This document shows positions 1 to 12,000 of a stretch of DNA of 21,981 bases, in pieces. Every line of letters starts with the position of its first letter. Position 1 is the first letter of the stretch. Source of the DNA: a virus; the IMG/VR virus record IMGVR_UViG_3300032287_001168, positions 1 to 21,981 of that record. One strand, written 5' to 3'. A program made the translations under genes and the position numbers. The notes below the pieces were generated by a model. The model worked only from the letters and a program-made list of their open reading frames with translations. It searched no databases and was not told where the DNA came from.

Positions 1-85
1 CTAAAGGTTATAGGAGTACCCACAACCAACGCACCAGTAGTGTTACATGTTATAGAATTGGTAGAACTGTTAGTTCTAGTTACTG
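1..85 (-). repeat. Recurring module cut by the window edge
   Basis: Encodes NSSTNSITCNTTGALVVGTP followed by ITF, the start of a further copy. It shows that the module array continues to the left of the window, so the giant gene has not reached its end here. Confidence 0.7.
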
Positions 86-3000
86 TACCGGTTGAACCCA
101 ATATCATTTTATTACCATTATGGTACACTATAGGATCAGTCCATACTGCACCAGTACCTACCTGAATGATTACATACATACTGCCGGTACCGTCTGATAA
201 CGCCATTGTAGGACCAGCAGTACCTGTACTGATATTATATGTTTGTGATATGGTTATTCTCTTTGATACTTGGCTTACAGTTTTAACATAATATATAGTA
301 TCTTCTAATATTCCACCGAAGGTCAAACCTTGGAATGTTATTGAACTATTCACTACGAAATCATCTACATTTTCACATAATATAGAATTATTTGCTGAAT
401 CTGTCTCAGTAGCAATTGTGTCTTTTGGTTGCGAATTTGGTCTAATAACACCGCTACCATTATATATGGTTGCTGCATAGTTACAGTTAACTTCAATCTC
501 ATTCCAGCCAGTGGTAGTGTTTATTCTGATTGGATCTGTTTTTGTACTTGCTTTAACTAACTGATTACCGTTTCCTACTTCATAAACATCAATTCTCAAT
601 CTATCTGACACTGGCAAGAATGTTAAAGGTGATGCTAATGTTAGTACATTGTTGATCCAATCGACAGAATATGTAGGTTCGTAAACTGTTGTTGCTAGTC
701 CAGTAGTCCCATTGATAACATATACTGCTAAAGATATAGGATTTTCCGCGACATAGCTGAAGTCATAATTCACTTGGGTACCTGATGTAGGAATGTATTC
801 TCTAGAGACTACATTATATCCCACGTGTGCATAAACAGCAGCATCCCAATCAGTGCCAGGTCTAGTAGCTACTGTCATAGTCATCGTATCAGTAACGACA
901 CCAGGAACCAATTCCTCAGGACCGTAGCCAAACTCAAACTCTGCTCCTTGTACATCATATACAGTTGCTTGAGGTGCAAACACTGATGATTCAGTCCAAG
1001 TAGTTCCGTTATCAGAACTTACTAAGATAGTGTTATTGTCACCCACTGCGATCCAAGTACTATCATCTGCATTAAATGTTATACCATTCAAGTTTTCAGT
1101 AGTTCCTGAAGTCATAGTAGCCCATGACGTACCATTTGTTGAACGTCTTACTATACCGCTGTCTCCCACTGCAATAAATCTATTATTTGCAAAATGAACA
1201 TCACGCAGAGTGAGCGTTCTAGGGTATGCGTACATATAAGTTCTTTCAGACGGTTGTGCTGCACTTAGCGCAATTACTGCTCCGCCTGCAGTCAAACTCA
1301 ATTGAACATTATTACCAGATATGGTTTTTATGTAGTATGTAGTACCTGAAGAAAGATTGTTGAATGATGAAGTAAATCTTACAGGATCGTTCACTGAGAA
1401 GCCTACAATATTACCAAGATTCAATTGATCAGCAACATCATTTACCCCAGATATATACACATCATTTACTGCATACCAATTTCCACCGTCAGTACTATTG
1501 AAGATTGCACCGTCTTCACCAACTGCAACTATAGTAGTGCTGCTATTGGTTACTCCGTAAAATCCTTTGGAGCTGATGAAAGGTATTTGTCCCCAATTAA
1601 TTCCGTCGCTACTTATAAACAATAAGTTTACATTTACTGTCACACCTATTCCGCTTGAATAGTCTATTTCTTGACCTTTACCCACAACAACAAAGCCAGT
1701 ATAAAGAGTCATGTCTACACCCTTAACTCCATATAATATATTAGTTAAGTCTGGATTAGTAAACGCAAAACGTTGTCTCCAAATGTAAGTATCATCACTT
1801 GATACAATGTTCTCTCCTACCGCTACCCATGTATTATTTAAGTATGAAACAGAATTTAGGTACAATGAGCTTACACTCAATGCGGTAAAATCATATGAGG
1901 TTATGTCATACGGCACTGATCCATATGGGGTATAGTAACCATTTGTAGTCCATGTAATGCCGTCTTGACTTCTGAATAACGGGGTAGCTGCATTATTAGT
2001 CGTAAGAATATAATAGCCACCTTCATATATGATATCAGTAGTAGACAAATTAGTATTAGCTAGCTTGTCAATTTCCCATTGATTTGCATCCGTGCTTCCA
2101 ATTACGCTTGAGTATGTAGGTGTGTCCGCGGCTGCAAGATAAGTTACTCCATTCCATACTACTGAGTTAATATCAACTTCAGTAGGGTAAAACGGCTGAT
2201 CTTGTAGTATAGTGTCTAGTGCAAATTGTTGGGCTGGTGCAAATGCATTTCCTAGATACGTACTATTAGGATAAGTCACCCCCTCAAACAATTGAGTCAA
2301 ATCTACACCGGGCATATTATCTGTAGGTTGATAGTAACCCAAAACGCGATCCATTGCATTTAATCTACGATCACCGGACGTCAGTAATTCCCATTTGCCA
2401 AAAATAAACTCAGTGTCGTTATTGCTTACTACACAAACATAAACTCTATTATTGTACTTGACAATACTTTGATTAAAGATGAATGGTTCGGGTAACAATG
2501 CGTATGAACCAGCCTTAGCCATTGTATATGACTGTGGCGCTAATGCCGTAGTCAAGCTAATCGGTGAGCCACCAGGCATATCACTTACTTGAAGTGTCGT
2601 TGCAGTAAAATTAACATTGTCTATGATATAATATGTTTGTCCCACAGTCATACCACCAGTAATATTACCGGTGAATACAACTGCATCATTCACTGAGAAT
2701 TCACTAGTAGAACTTACAGTAATTATATCAGTAGAAGCTTGTGTTTCTGTTACAGTAGTCTGACTGATGCCTATATAGGGCAATGTTAATCCACTTACAG
2801 CTACTGTCAGCAACTGATTTTCATATAATGCAAATTCAGTAGATGAAATTACTTTCAAGTAGTATTGGTTTGTTTCGCCCGGTACTAAACCATTACAGAT
2901 TACATCTAAAATCTCACCAGTAGAACTTATACTGTTAACAGTTAACGTTAAGTTGTTTAGCGGCGTAGTTCCACCAATATTAGCTCCGTTAATAGTAATC

Positions 3001-6000
3001 ACATTGTCTACTGCATAACCTGATGCACCATTGGTAATAATTACCCTATATCCTCCTAAGATATAACTTACGTCAAATACAGGAGTGCTTAATGGGGTTT
3101 GATCAACCGTCACACTAGAAGTCACTATCATGACGTTGGTACCGGTACCAGTACCAACCAATGTTATTAAGCTACCGGTAGTCGTCAATGATATATTAAA
3201 TGTGTTTCCTACCTTATTTCGAACATAGTATGGTATATTTTCTGATATGCCTGTAGGTAAAGTGCTTCCTGTAGTTTTTCTAAATTCTACTTTTGTTAAG
3301 TTTGCTGGAGCAGCAGCAACAGTTACTGTGCCCGGTGTTCCTGCACCAAAGCTTGACACATTCTGTTGTGTATTTCCAGGGTTGATCGCTGATCCGCCGG
3401 GTGCAGAAGAACACACTTGTATATAAGGAAATCCAGTTCCTGTCATCAAACCGCTAGCGGTAGTGACGGTGACTACTGTTCCACCAGGCGAGTCAGACAC
3501 AGTGAAACGATGATCATCGATAATTTCTTTTACGAAATATTCTAAATCAATAATCAATCCACCAATACTAGATCCGGAGAACACAATTGGCATATCAATG
3601 AATAATGATTCGGTCGTATCACATGTGATAGCATTTATAGACGATGATGTATAAGTTGCTTCAATCTCTATGGTACCTGAACCAACTACATAATAGGTAG
3701 TTCCTGAAACTAAGCTTCCTATACTAGTAGACACTTCAACTGGCATATTGACATAAATATCAGTCAGTGCCAAATATATGTTAGTTATAACAATACGATA
3801 AACATTAACAACTACTGTGTCAATAGTACGCTGTCCAATTAGTGCTGCGATATCGCGGGAAATCAGTGTAGTGTCAGTACCAGTGATTCCAGGATATTGA
3901 CCAGATGTGTTGTACAACGTAAATCTTTGACCATTTACTTGACCTGGACTTACTGGCAAACTGACGTTTACTATCATATTATTACCAGTTGCAGTGGTTA
4001 AAGTAACAATATCTACTTGGCTAGTAAGAAGTGCAGATGTATTTGCAGCAGGCGATACTGCTGTTAATGATATTACTGGACCGTTAATTGTAGCAGATAC
4101 ACGCAACGAATTAGAACTAGTAATTGCAGAAACATAGTACGTAGTACCGGATGTTAACCCGCCAAATGTAGTTCCTGAAACTCCTGCTTCCACCATTGTG
4201 TTAATAATTATTGGATCATTGACTGACATTTGGTTAGTATCAGCATCTACGATCAGCGTATATTGATATTGCCCTACAGCCGGAGTTACACCAGCAACTT
4301 CTAGAATATTGTATGTTAATGGATTTTGTTTTTCAGACATTGTGAATGTCTGACTGTCTACTACGGTAGTTATATAGTAAACTTGATTCTCAATCACTCC
4401 ACCAAATACACCGTTGTTAGGTAATGTGTTGTCACTTCCTGTAAAGAAGATAGGTAAGTTAATATAGAACCCTGCAGTACCCCCGCTTCCAGTTAAGTTT
4501 AATGGAACTGTCAACTTGTTAGTCACCGCTTGAGTCGCAGTAACGTTCATTATACCAGGATAGTTAACTGTAATAACAGCAGCATCAGTTACCTCACCAA
4601 CGTAGCATTCTAGACCAGCTGGACCTATTGTATAGCTACTCAATGCCTGAATTGGACTACCAGTCGAATTCTGTGACACGGTGAAATCAGTTTGATTTAA
4701 AATACTATGTACGTAGTAAACTGCTTCATTTACTAACCCACTAGTACCCACTTCACCTTTGAATTTTACTGGCATGCCGATATAGAAACCTAGCGTACCA
4801 CCAGATGCATTTGGATTACCAGATCCATCATCTTGAAGATTTAGTCTTATACAATCATTAGCATCAATAGTTGATGTAACAGTTCTGATAAAGGAACTAT
4901 ACGTTACCGTTCTATCGTTTCTTACATCAACGATCTCAAAAGCTACCCCTTGGGCGCTTGCTAATATAGAATTAATTGGAGGTTGACTACTTTCTAGAGA
5001 AATTGAAGAACTTGCTACTGACTCGCTATTCGAATATGTTCCAGCATAGTATGCTCCGTAGTATCTTCCGGCTGCCCATTCAATAATATCTGAATTGTAG
5101 GTTGTTCTATCAAAACGTAGCACAATGTTATTTTCTCTGACTGGAATCGCAGAAGATATTGCGCTTGCTCTTGCACCTACATTTAACTTATGCGTGCCAG
5201 TGCCAGTACTATACAAAGTAATTCTATCATGATCATTTATAGAATCTGTATAATTTGCATATAGACCAACAACTACTGATGGTACTGTTTCTAGCACATT
5301 AATATAATACCATTGATTATGTTCTAATCCACCCACCGAAGTACCAGATGATACCTTATATTGAATAAGGTCCCCTGTTTGTAATAGTGGTGCAAACAAT
5401 TGAATAGTGTTGAAAGTAGTATTAACCTGAGTACTTTCAAAGTTGATAACCACCGCCGGATCGATTACTATCTTAGGTAGCACCGCATAACCTTGTCCTG
5501 GATCTTCTACATCAATTCTTAGTACACTATCCAAATTCATGACCGCAGTCAGTACCGCAGGTCTAACTGGTGCTGGATACAATATAGGATCAATGTAAGC
5601 TGTTACTTTTGGAGGTTCAGGATATGCTCTACCGCCGTCCAATACTAGCACCGCCGGCAAGTCTATGTAAATCAATGTGTTTGGTACATGTGTACTTATT
5701 GAAGTTCCATTTACACCACGTGTCAATCCGGATAACACATTCAATGATCTATCTACTGATGCATACCCAATCTGTTCTTCACCTATTTGCACTATGCCAT
5801 TGATCGGGAAACCTTGAGCGTTATCAACTGAGAACTCGTTTGAGTTTAACGAAATATAAGATTGCAATGTAGCTATTTGTACATCAGACTGTCCTGTTAA
5901 GCTTACTCCGTGATTTTGGTACCATTGAGAATATTCAGGTTGTTGCCATATTGGATTCTCTGGTAAGAAAGTATTGACATTGTTTGCATTTTGATAAACC

Positions 6001-9000
6001 AACTCAGGAGTAATAAATTGTTTAGTAGCTGCACTATATTTTGATGGTAAATCAAAATCAGTAATGTCGCCTTCAAATACGTCTGTTCCTGTATATTTGA
6101 ATAAGAATTCTTTTATGACCACGTGATATGGTTTTATTTCATTCAAGTAACCTGATAAGAAGTCTTGATTATCACTTTGAAATACTTCAATAGGACGTAA
6201 CTCTCTAATGGTATGACTTACATCTATAAATGATGTTTTATTCAACCAAGGCAAATAATTTTGATTTTCAGATGTTTCGCTTTGTATATATTCGAACAAT
6301 AATATCAAACTCTTGTTTCTATAAATCAATAAGTCTTGAGTATAAATTTGTTCGTTAAGAGCCCTGATAATTTTTTTAGTTTCTTCGCTAGGATAAACAT
6401 CATATATATCGGTGTCAAAGAAATTGTCGCCAAACCCTAATCTTACGGACGAGTAATCCCATAATGCAGACTTGAACGCGATAGTACCTCTTTGTAATCC
6501 TATTCGTCTCCAATTACCTGTGATTTCAAGTATGTATGTTTCTGCTCTACCAGTGTCATTTGCAGAAACCGTGACGATAGTACCTGACGGTACACTCAAT
6601 GTAGATAAGTCTGCATATATTGATACTTGTAGGGCAGATTTAGTATTGTTATCGTATCTCGGTGCCCACCAGTTTACGAATTCCCAATAATCAGCAGTAT
6701 CATAAAAATCACCTGATGTAGTCAAGAATGAAGCCTGTCTAATCTCAGTTATAGGATATTGAGCAAGTACAGTGTTTGCATATTGTAGATAGTTTTTCAA
6801 TGCGGTGAAGCGATTATAGAAAAAGCTTTGTCTAGGTCTTGCTAATATACCAGATTGAACTGCTTTAGGAAGATATGGATTAGGAACAACTTGCCCTGAA
6901 TCATCAACTCCAGACAAACTATCTAATAGTCTGTTGTATAATGAAACCGGTGGATCGGACGATTCAACTGCACCAGTGTGTGTGGCTGAAGTGTGATCAA
7001 GGGCGTACAGTGTTGTAGGTATTCCCGGTAAGAAATCACTTGCATATCCGTCACGAATTAGATTGTATTGTTGATGAGAAGGATCATCGTTTGATCCTGT
7101 TGCATATCCTATGTGTAATACACTATCATTTGCATTAAAATAATCACCTGAATTATACAATCCATACACACTAGGCAATAATGGGGTGAAATAACTTACA
7201 CCAGATCCTTTTGGATTTTCTATATAGGACGCAATAATAGAGTCTGATAGTGTTTTTCCATTATCTGCAAATATTAAGTTTGTATTTCTGGCCCAGAAAT
7301 AATAGACCGGTGTTAGTGCGCCGGCAGCGTTTATTATATACTGGATAGAATACACTGTGGTGTCATATGGAGTACCAGGACCTTGGTATGCAGTAGGAGG
7401 TACATTGCTTGCTACCCAGCTATAAACTGCTACATCACTACCAGGGAATAACGTAGCCCAATATTGACTATTATACGATACATCATTGTTCTGATGATAG
7501 TTTACATATCGCATATTTCTTGTATTCAACCAAATCTGACCAAGCTGTGCTGCTCCCCAAACAATCCCACCTTGTACAACTCCGGAGTTATTATACTGCG
7601 CAGGATCGTCATTAGAAACGATATCGATATTTTGTCTTGCTGCACCTAATATTTTTCCTTGAAGTGGATCAATATAATCCAAATTAATCAATGTATTATT
7701 TGTCTCTGCACTGAATAGTTGAATGTTAAAGATTCTATTAGTATCAACTACTGGAGCGGAGTATCTATATAAAGACCAATCTTTAACACCTGTACTGTTA
7801 GCATATGTTATTACTTGTCCTGCTAACTCAGTTCCAGTGGTGCTACCGTAATCATTAGGAGTGCCAATAATTACTGAGTACTGATCAAAGTCTACTGAAG
7901 TTCCATATCTAGGTTGATTACTATAAACTAGGTTTTGTGCATTAACACTTTGAGCATATACAAATTTACCAGTGTTCAACAGATTCTCATCATATTGAGA
8001 AACATAATCGAACATGTACACCGCGCCTGCATTTGGATATTGATCTATCCATTGTGTTGCATTGTTGTCAAATAATGTATCGTCATCTTGATTTTCATCA
8101 TCAGAGAAATCAAATGTTGTAGCAGCATATCTTGTGCCAACCGGGGCGCTTGCAACAAATGAGTCAAACTCATTAAATTTTACTAAGGTACCAAATTGTG
8201 TAGGTCCTTGTCTATGCGGACAGTGAATCTTTTGCGTATTGACATATATTTCAATACCCAATTCTCCTAACGTACTGGTGTCCAATACACCTAAAACCAG
8301 CTTCTCATTGACTTGTGCTAGTTCGGTGTCTGTCAAAGACAGGACTAACTTACCATCCAAATTACTAGCAGATATATTAGTTATGTTAGATGAGTTTATT
8401 GCGTTTGCAACAGTAGTTGCATCTCCGGCTGGTAGATATACAAGATATCCATTTATCAACATTGTTCTAATAGTAGTAACATTACAATCAGTAGTTCCTG
8501 TTATGGTTCCGTACTTGGCGCCTGCATCAGTGAATCTGTATACCGCACCTTCTTCAAATTGAGAATTTAATTGAAACGGTGCACCAACTATTACTTCACT
8601 AACATGAGTTGTTGTGCTTACACTAATACCAAATTGAGATCCTACTTGCGGTGTCTCACCTGTTGTGAGCGTTTGTGCTAATGTAAAATTGTTACTACTC
8701 ACTGTTATTATATCACCAGCATTTAGTGAACCAGTGTACACTAGTGTATTGCTCACTACTGCATAATTATTATCGGTTATTAATGTTCCATTTCTAGACA
8801 CGAATATAGGAGTAGTTTGTACATACGTAGGAACTGATATTGATGCCACTGTGTTAATAGCAATTGGAGTAACACTATCTCTTGTTTCTTTAATTGAAAC
8901 AGTGCTTCCCACTATGCTGTTTACATAGTAAACCTTATTTGCAATAATTTCTGTACCGGCTAGACCAGAGCCAGTAAACATTATAGGATCGTCAACTGAT

Positions 9001-12000
9001 ATACCTGATACGCTGCTCAATGTAATATAGTCACCTACTGCATTTGTTGCTGTTGCAGTAACTGTAGTGACTGCAGGTGACCAAGCAAGCTGTAGAGTTT
9101 GTGTGGCGGGTGATATGCTAGAATATTGAATTTCAATGTTTTGAACAGTGCGATCAAATACGTATGCGTATCCCCAATTATCTACGGTAGCACTATAATC
9201 TTGATTAGGCGCACCAATTACTACACAGTCTCCGTAATAATCTACCCCAATGGAATAACCAAAATTATCACCCGATACCAAACCACCTATAGTTAGATAA
9301 GTAGAATACTCGAATTCACCGGTTAACTGAGATTTTCTATACACATACACTCTGTTTAGGTCGATAGCTGAAATATACAACCAACTTTGATCGCCTGACA
9401 TTGCCACTGCACTGCCCCAATTGGTCGATCCGCCTTGTGCAGCTATTGCAGTTTGGTAAACTACTAGGTCGTCAGATGCAATAGTATTATTAAGTTTGTA
9501 AATATGTACTTTAGGTGTTCCTGTAGGCTCTGATATAGCATACAAATCTCCTGCATGTGCAATAGTTGCACCAAAACTAGTGCCAGATGATAGTGTTTGT
9601 GCTAACTGATATGAGTCAGTAAGATCATTATAGGTATATCTATATACGTACCCTGCGTCAGCATCGCCTATCAAGTATCCCAACTGTTGTCCTGTAGCTA
9701 CTGCGCTACCATAAGATTGAGTCGATGTTTTTGTAAATTTACGTTGATACTGATAGTTTATACTCTTTCTGTATACTCCCCATGAACCACTTGTGTCGGT
9801 ATCTACCCACACGGTGTTCTTTATGAATTCACTATCTAACAATGGTAAGGTGTCAATATCTGCAGGAGTATCAACTCTCTGAGAGGTAAATTTCATACCA
9901 ACACCTTGACCTTGGATCAGTTTAATACTAGGATCTAATGTTTTGCTTATCAACACCTTGTATTGATCGATGACGATAGTAACCAAATAATAGCCATCTA
10001 TTGAAGGATCAAGATTTACAATAGAGAAAGGCTGATATTGTACTAAGTTATGTGGATTATTAAATGTTATTGTTACAGTATCATTTAAGTTATTTTTTGC
10101 GCTAAGAACTTGCCCTATTGCAACAGGAGTGAACACTTCCCATTTTTCTAAATAATTTGCCAACCATACATAATCTCTTACATAGAAATTCTGTATAGGT
10201 ATTACAACACCGTTTTGATTGACCCCTAACGGTAGTTGAGCGTAGAAGAATGATGACATTTTTACGTCATTATAATTAACGTACCCTGCATCGGGGAATA
10301 CTAATGTAGGAGTACTACTGTTTACTGTAGGTAATACGTTTACATCGGATATTGGTCTTCCGTAGTTAAATAGAGAGTATATAGGAACTTCTTGTTGTAC
10401 CCCATTGTTATACAACCCATTAGTCAATCCTACTATGGCAGGATTTCCGGTCATGTAATTTTGATTGACCTTAAATTCTATAAAGTTACTGTTTAATACT
10501 CCACCAAATTCTCCTGACTTAATAGCCCAGTTTTCATATATGTCATAGTCAATTCCACCTTGAGGTAGTCGGGCACCTTTAAATGCGCTAGCAGCATTTA
10601 GTGTGCCCTTAGACTTGATAAGATTTCTATAGACATTAACCTGAGTAATGTCTGTCAAATCTGCTAATGCCAAATAATCCCTAGGTCTATATCCAATTAG
10701 ACTAAAACTTAATAGGTCTGCATCATTTTCAAGATTGGCTTGATTAATGTCGTAGTATAAAGTGCTTTCATAACTACGTGTACTTGAGTTAGGTAGCAAT
10801 CCCTTTTGAATCTCATCATAATCAGTGCGCTTCCAATCTTCTTCGGTGAAAAGCTCACTTGCTTGAATGATCTTTAGCGCAGTCCAATACTTGTTTTTGT
10901 ACTTTACTATCTCACCTTTAGTATATTTGATGGTTCTATTCCATTCCTTAATATTATCTTGATTATAGATAAATCCAGAAACATCAACTGTACCGTCCCA
11001 TGCCGCAGATTTTGTACCACGAACCGAGATACGAGTTTGGCGTAGTCCTGTAGTTAGATTGTATATTATGTCACCGAACAATGTCACGTTGTTGAAAACG
11101 ATACCGTGTTCAAAATTACTTACATTAAATTGCCCATATGATAGAGTGTCTCCGTCATTTAATGCTGTGGCAGTAAATGCAGTTCCTTCACGAATTATTG
11201 CTAAATCTTTAGACTGTACAGGATATAAATTTTGATTTAAAATAAAGTTTGTTTGTTGAATCGTTAACGGTTGAACGATATTACTATCTTTATTAATTTT
11301 TAATGTTCTAGCAGCAGGATTTAATGTCACAACACTGCCTGTTTCCCATCCAGTCTGAGCCCAGTACAGGAACTCGGCTGTCATTTGATTCCAGTTAATT
11401 TCTAGATCATTGTCTTGTACATCAAAAACCATTCCAGCATCAACTAGATAAGCAGCATAGTCATTTAAGAACTGTGCTACTTCCTGCACTGTGTACATTA
11501 TTGTGCCGTAAGGTACAATTTGCTCTTGATTATAATGATCTACTGTAATTTTAACTTTTAAATTTTCAACTTCAATGTTGATAAAATTTCCTGCATATTT
11601 AGGCTTTAATGTTCTAAAATACGCAGACATTTGAGAATTACCAAACACACTGAATCCACCGTCTACAATTTGAATTATGACGGATGAGTAGACGATTCTG
11701 TTGAAAGGTTGATTGTCATACAACAAAACTGCGTAGCTTTCATCTGGTATTAATAGAGAAGCATTTCTACTATTAGGTGTTCCTTTTTCTACGTAGAACT
11801 TTAATAATGTTTTGTCACTAAAACCAGCAAGTCTGTAAACTAATCTCACATCCATGTTAGCTAGTAGGGTCTTAATATTTTCAGTTGCTGCTACACCTGC
11901 TTGCTTTTCATAATCAACTATCCAATTGATATAGCTAGTTACAGGAGTACCAGAACCGTATACATCAATATCAGTCAATTTCAAATGGCTACGATCATTA

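Larger units (their letters stand above)
7857..9713 (-). other. FG-GAP (integrin-like) beta-propeller with seven motifs, residues about 2471-3089
   Basis: Seven FG-GAP-like motifs lie in series: YGSAVATGQQLGYLIGDA (9660-9713), FGATIAHAGDLYAISEP (9525-9575), WGSAVAMSGDQSWLYISA (9366-9419), FGYSIGVDYYGDCVVIGAP (9207-9263), FGISVSTTTHVSEVIVGAP (8577-8633), FGTLVKFNEFDSFVASAP (8142-8195) and YGTSVDFDQYSVIIGTP (7857-7907). Seven is the blade number of integrin-alpha-type propellers. Several are followed by G.VY.F/Y strands (GYVYRY, RVYVYRK, GYAYVFDR, GAVYRF, GAVYMFD). Spacing is about 50 residues for the first four; the later blades are far apart because of insertions. Canonical DxDxDG calcium loops are not obvious. 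A binding role at the virion surface is inferred from the family. Confidence 0.75.

Noticed and set aside
985-2100. Active phage sialidase
   Set aside because: Asp-box motifs are structural and shared by many non-enzymes. I could not find the arginine-triad context needed for a catalytic claim.
2515-5445. CRISPR array or DNA satellite behind the repeated pattern
   Set aside because: The periodicity is at protein level in one coding frame. The DNA copies are diverged, with no constant repeat and spacer layout.
8239-8562. Open frame of 107 codons on the plus strand
   Set aside because: It lies wholly inside the FG-GAP propeller part of the giant minus-strand gene, has no ribosome site, and its translation has no family signature. 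It is a shadow frame.
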